From Fibrobacter sp. (GTDB lineage Bacteria; Fibrobacterota; Fibrobacteria; Fibrobacterales; Fibrobacteraceae), in NCBI GenBank assembly GCA_016295375.1, contig JAEDLI010000066.1, positions 1 through 13,224 of the forward strand: a DNA stretch of 13,224 nt, given 5' to 3'. This document shows positions 10,806-13,224 of this stretch, one piece after another. Every line of letters starts with the position of its first letter. Within the stretch, counting starts at the first letter, position 1. A program made the position numbers and the translations under genes. The notes under the pieces are model-generated. The model was not told the DNA's origin. It saw nothing but the letters and a program-made list of their open reading frames with translations, and made no database searches.

Positions 10806-12647
10806 TTAATGCCTTCCGAAGCGGCGGGTCTTGCGGAATGGCTTGTCGCCGTGAAATTCCCGGAAGGGCTTCTCTTTGCCCTTCGGCTTCTTGCCGAAAT
10901 CCTTTTTGCTCTTGAAGCTCTTGCGTTCTTTTGGCGGCGGGGCGTCGTCGGTCATGAGCCTGAACTTGGCGTCGTTACCCCGGATGGTCATTTCGGAGAG
11001 AATGTCCAGCACGCTCTGGTCGGTGTTGTCCGGAAGTTCTACGGTGCTGAACTTGTCAAAGAGCTTGATGCGCCCGATGATGGCGCTGCTAATGTCGGCC
11101 TCGCCGGCGATGGCGCCTACGATGTCCCGAGGGGACACATGGTCCCTGCGACCCACCGCCAGGTAGTAACGAAGGTAGCCTTCTTCTACACCATTGGCGC
11201 CTTCCTTGCGTTCCTTGCGGGGCTTTTCTGCCATGTCGCCTTCGCGGTCTCCATTGTCGCGGACCTTCGGGGTAGAGAGCTGTTCCATCTTGGGAAACAG
11301 CGGTTCCCGTTCCTGGGCCATGCACAGTGCTGCGGCAGCGATGTCTTCGACGTTTGTTTCCAGTTCCACCGTCATCTTCATGAGGATTTCCCGGAACTTG
11401 TCGAGGCTTGCGTTTGTTAGTTTGTCTTGAACTTTCTTCTGGAAATTGGCGACGCGCTTTGCGCTGATCTGTTCGGTGCTGGGGAGGGCCATGGCCTCGA
11501 TGGGCTGGCGGGTGGCCTTTTCGATGGTCTTGAGCAGGCGCCGTTCCCTGGGAGTGATGAACAATATGGCGTTTCCGCTACGGCCCGCGCGGCCGGTACG
11601 GCCGATACGGTGCACGTAGGATTCCGTGTCGTAGGGAATGTCGTAGTTCACCACGTGGGTAATGCGGTCCACGTCGATTCCGCGGGCCGCGACGTCTGTG
11701 GCCACCACGATGTCCAGCTTTCCCATCTTGAGACGGTTGATGGTCCGCTCCCTGAGAGTCTGGGCCAGGTCGCCGCTTAGAGGGGCTACGTTGAAGCCCC
11801 GGGCTTCTAGCCGTTCCGAAACTTCGGTGGTGGCCTGCTTGGTGCGTACAAAGATGAGCATGCCGTCGAAATCTTCGCCTTCGATGACCCGGGCAAGGGC
11901 TTCCATCTTGTCGTGGCTCTTGACCAGCAAAAAGCGCTGGCGGATATTTTCCACCGTGGTGGTCTTGCCCTCGATACGGGCTTCGCTGTATTCACCCAGG
12001 TGTTCGTCGATAATCTCGATGACTTCTTTGGGCATGGTGGCGCTGAAAAGCGCCCGCTGGGCGTTTTTGGGAATCTTGCTCAGGATAGTTTCGACATCTT
12101 CCATGAATCCCATGTCCAGCATTTCGTCGGCCTCGTCCAGAACAACAGCCTGGACCTTGTCCAGGGCAATCGAACCCCGCTTGAGGTGGTCGATGAGCCT
12201 GCCCGGCGTTGCCACGATGACGTTGGCGGCCCGCTTTAATGCCTTGAACTGCACCGCAATGTCTTGCCCGCCATAGACGGGAACCACGTGGACCTTCGGA
12301 AGCTTCATGGCGTACTGCTGGATTGCTTCGGCCACCTGGATAGAAAGTTCCCGCGTAGGTGTCAGCACCAGCAGGGAGGTGTCCTTGCCGTTGAACTCTA
12401 TGCGGGAAAGGAGCGGGAGTGCAAACGCTGCGGTCTTGCCGGTGCCGGTCTGTGCCGTACCCAGCAGGTTCTTGCCCTGCAGCAAGGCGGGAATGGCCTT
12501 CGCCTGGATGGGGGAGGGTGTTTCGTAACCTGCGGCCTTGACGGCCTCTAGAATTTCGGGAGCAAGGCCCAAATCTTCAAAACCCACTTCTTGTGGAGTT
12601 TCGTCAAGGATTGTCTCCTGTTCGTTTTCGAGATTTTCTTGTTTCAT
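10806..12647 (-). CDS. deaD: DEAD-box ATP-dependent RNA helicase, DeaD/CsdA type with DbpA-like RNA-binding domain
   Basis: The protein has 613 residues from ATG 12647. The helicase core is complete: Q motif in TPSPIQAKAIP (about 43-53), motif I AQTGTGKT (65-72), PTREL (97-101), TPGR (147-150), DEAD (171-174), SAT (202-204), TDVAARGID (317-325) and HRIGRTGR (346-353). Residues about 490-565 are a DbpA-type RNA-binding domain (YLRYYLAVGRRDHVSPRDIVGAIAGEA), and the last 45 residues are rich in Lys, Arg and Phe. This layout matches CsdA/DeaD, which unwinds RNA during ribosome assembly and in the cold. An in-frame ATG at 12662 exists, but GGAG precedes ATG 12647 by 9 nt, so I prefer the latter. 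A 7-bp repeat array lies in its leader. The gene stands alone. Confidence 0.95.
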   Translation of the reverse strand: MKQENLENEQETILDETPQEVGFEDLGLAPEILEAVKAAGYETPSPIQAKAIPALLQGKNLLGTAQTGTGKTAAFALPLLSRIEFNGKDTSLLVLTPTRELSIQVAEAIQQYAMKLPKVHVVPVYGGQDIAVQFKALKRAANVIVATPGRLIDHLKRGSIALDKVQAVVLDEADEMLDMGFMEDVETILSKIPKNAQRALFSATMPKEVIEIIDEHLGEYSEARIEGKTTTVENIRQRFLLVKSHDKMEALARVIEGEDFDGMLIFVRTKQATTEVSERLEARGFNVAPLSGDLAQTLRERTINRLKMGKLDIVVATDVAARGIDVDRITHVVNYDIPYDTESYVHRIGRTGRAGRSGNAILFITPRERRLLKTIEKATRQPIEAMALPSTEQISAKRVANFQKKVQDKLTNASLDKFREILMKMTVELETNVEDIAAAALCMAQEREPLFPKMEQLSTPKVRDNGDREGDMAEKPRKERKEGANGVEEGYLRYYLAVGRRDHVSPRDIVGAIAGEADISSAIIGRIKLFDKFSTVELPDNTDQSVLDILSEMTIRGNDAKFRLMTDDAPPPKERKSFKSKKDFGKKPKGKEKPFREFHGDKPFRKTRRFGRH

Positions 12648-12673
12648 AATGACGATCTCCATAAAGGGAGTTT

Positions 12674-12697
12674 TGAGTGATGAGTTGTGAGTGGTGA
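12674..12697 (+). repeat. Heptad array upstream of deaD (TGA type)
   Basis: TGA occurs on the plus strand at 12674, 12681, 12688 and 12695. The units (GAGTNNT) are the same kind as those after aroC. The array lies in the predicted 5' leader of deaD, read there in the stop-free orientation. Confidence 0.65.
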
Positions 12698-12709
12698 GTT
12701 TTTATAATC

Positions 12710-12722
12710 GCACCTTTGGTGC
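12710..12722. repeat. Small hairpin in the deaD leader
   Basis: GCACC (12710-12714) and GGTGC (12718-12722) pair around TTT. It resembles the CCACC/GGTGG hairpins at 1526-1537 and 10740-10751. It would form just after the predicted transcription start of deaD. Confidence 0.4.
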
Positions 12723-12725
12723 CAA

Positions 12726-12731
12726 ATTATA
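12726..12731 (-). promoter_or_regulatory. Candidate -10 (TATAAT) of deaD
   Basis: A perfect TATAAT on the minus strand (12731-12726) would start transcription near 12719, with a leader of about 70 nt to ATG 12647. The best -35 match at 17-bp spacing (TTATGA) is poor. Confidence 0.45.
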
Positions 12732-12735
12732 TTCT

Positions 12736-12784
12736 GAAGACTGAAGACTCATAACTGAAAAATCACAACTGATGACTGAATACT
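12736..12784 (+). repeat. Seven-unit heptad array (units ending ACT)
   Basis: Seven 7-base units end at 12742, 12749, 12756, 12763, 12770, 12777 and 12784; six of them end in ACT. On the plus strand TGA occurs at 12735, 12742, 12756, 12770 and 12777. It lies upstream of the deaD -10. The rest of the 340-bp gap up to 13003 holds the terminator at 12951-12981, and at 12785-12950 an AT-rich stretch in which I see no gene. Confidence 0.65.
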
Positions 12785-12950
12785 CCCCAAATATAGCTTT
12801 TCATTTTTATTATCATTTGATAGATGAGTTACGAATGCAAATACTTGCGGAATACCTTTTGCGACAAGCGAAAAAAGGAATGCGACCCCGGTTCGCCAGG
12901 TTGCGTGCTGTTTGGCAAGTTTGCCTTCCCGTTAAAAACGGCCCCTTCCA

Positions 12951-12981
12951 AAAAGAAAAAGGCGCCGCCAAGGGCGACACC
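12951..12981 (-). terminator. Rho-independent terminator of the AlkD-like gene
   Basis: On the minus strand GGTGTCGCC (12981-12973), a CTT loop and GGCGGCGCC (12969-12961) form a 9-bp stem with two G-T pairs, followed by TTTTTCTTTT. It lies 22 bp after the stop codon at 13004. Confidence 0.88.
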
Positions 12982-13003
12982 TTAAATAGAAGGGCTTTAC
13001 GCG

Positions 13004-13224
13004 TTAAATCATCCGCAAGATTTCTTGGGTGGTCTGTTCGGCGAAACTGTTGTCCTGCACAAAGCGGCGCACTTCGGTGGGGTTTATCCTGGCATATTCG
13101 GACAGGGCCTTGCCGATGCCGTTACGGATGTAGTATTCGTCATCCTTGGCGCAGGTAAGGCAGAACTGCCGGAGCAGGGGCCAGTCAGTGCGATCCTTGT
13201 ACTGGATCTGGAAGATAATGGCGC
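13004..13224 (-). CDS. DNA alkylation repair protein (AlkD-like), C-terminal 72 residues (runs off window)
   Basis: Only the end of the gene is here. The reading frame AIIFQIQYKDRTDWPLLRQF...DDEYYIRNGIGKALSEYARINPTEVRRFVQDN...ILRMI matches the C-terminal HEAT-like repeats of PF08713, whose consensus is 'FFIxKAIGWaLReYaKxxPxxVxxFv'. AlkD is a DNA glycosylase that removes bulky or cationic alkylated bases without base flipping. In this copy the position of the usual Trp in KAIGW, part of the DNA-contact site, is Lys (NGIGK). It may be one of the AlkD2-type relatives that lack the standard site. The upstream part, start and promoter are outside the window. A strong terminator follows. Confidence 0.78.
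   Translation of the reverse strand, partial: AIIFQIQYKDRTDWPLLRQFCLTCAKDDEYYIRNGIGKALSEYARINPTEVRRFVQDNSFAEQTTQEILRMI

Noticed and set aside
10799..10806. GCGATCGC octamer, the cyanobacterial HIP1 motif
   Set aside because: It occurs here as part of a local GAGCG palindrome after deaD; a single copy does not indicate the HIP1 family.
12772..13158. Open frame of 128 codons on the plus strand after the heptad array
   Set aside because: It starts inside a heptad unit, crosses the terminator and runs antisense through the AlkD-like gene. No ribosome-binding site or recognisable domain.

Overview
The window looks like chromosomal DNA of a Gram-negative bacterium. It has an lpxK homologue (lipid A synthesis), an exported protein with a signal peptide, and a type IV pilin-like gene. 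Gene content and style (PF12784-type nuclease, several pilin-like proteins, short intergenic repeats) recall Fibrobacter. That genus is my inference from memory, not something the sequence proves. No CRISPR array, tRNA, rRNA, insertion sequence or phage gene was seen.

Layout from left to right. (1) 1-1389, minus strand: the start of a type IV pilin-like gene and, upstream of it, a PD-(D/E)XK (Rpn/PF12784) family gene that seems to lack part of its catalytic core. The 365 bp between them hold a terminator, a sigma70-like promoter, helically phased direct repeats and a perfect palindrome. (2) 1390-3409, plus strand: a two-gene alarmone cassette, a stand-alone HD (p)ppGpp hydrolase followed 15 bp later by a RelA/SpoT synthetase with a long C-terminal extension. 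(3) 3480-5452, minus strand: a small exported protein of unknown role, a strong terminator, then a GlmM-type phosphohexomutase. (4) 5546-7739, plus strand: aroC and a divergent lpxK whose last 20 codons and stop come from a dispersed hairpin repeat. (5) 7860-9326, plus strand: a RavA-like MoxR AAA+ protein with damaged Walker motifs and no viaA partner. (6) 9342-10649: a GroES paralogue (minus) and a membrane-anchored SLT-like protein without the catalytic glutamate (plus), divergent from one overlapping -10 region. (7) 10806-12647, minus strand: a DeaD/CsdA-type RNA helicase. (8) 13004-13224, minus strand: the end of an AlkD-like DNA alkylation repair protein, with a terminator.

Two features run through the whole window. 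First, many gaps hold degenerate 7-bp tandem arrays that place a TGA, TAG or TAA on one strand every 7 bp, so three adjacent units close all three frames. Second, several genes have a TATATT hexamer only 6-7 bp before the start codon and no Shine-Dalgarno sequence, which suggests leaderless mRNAs. Other genes in the window have clear Shine-Dalgarno sites. Two dispersed hairpin families (GTCATCC-type and CACTTAG-type) also recur in the gaps. The most interesting functional unit is the split hydrolase/synthetase alarmone pair.
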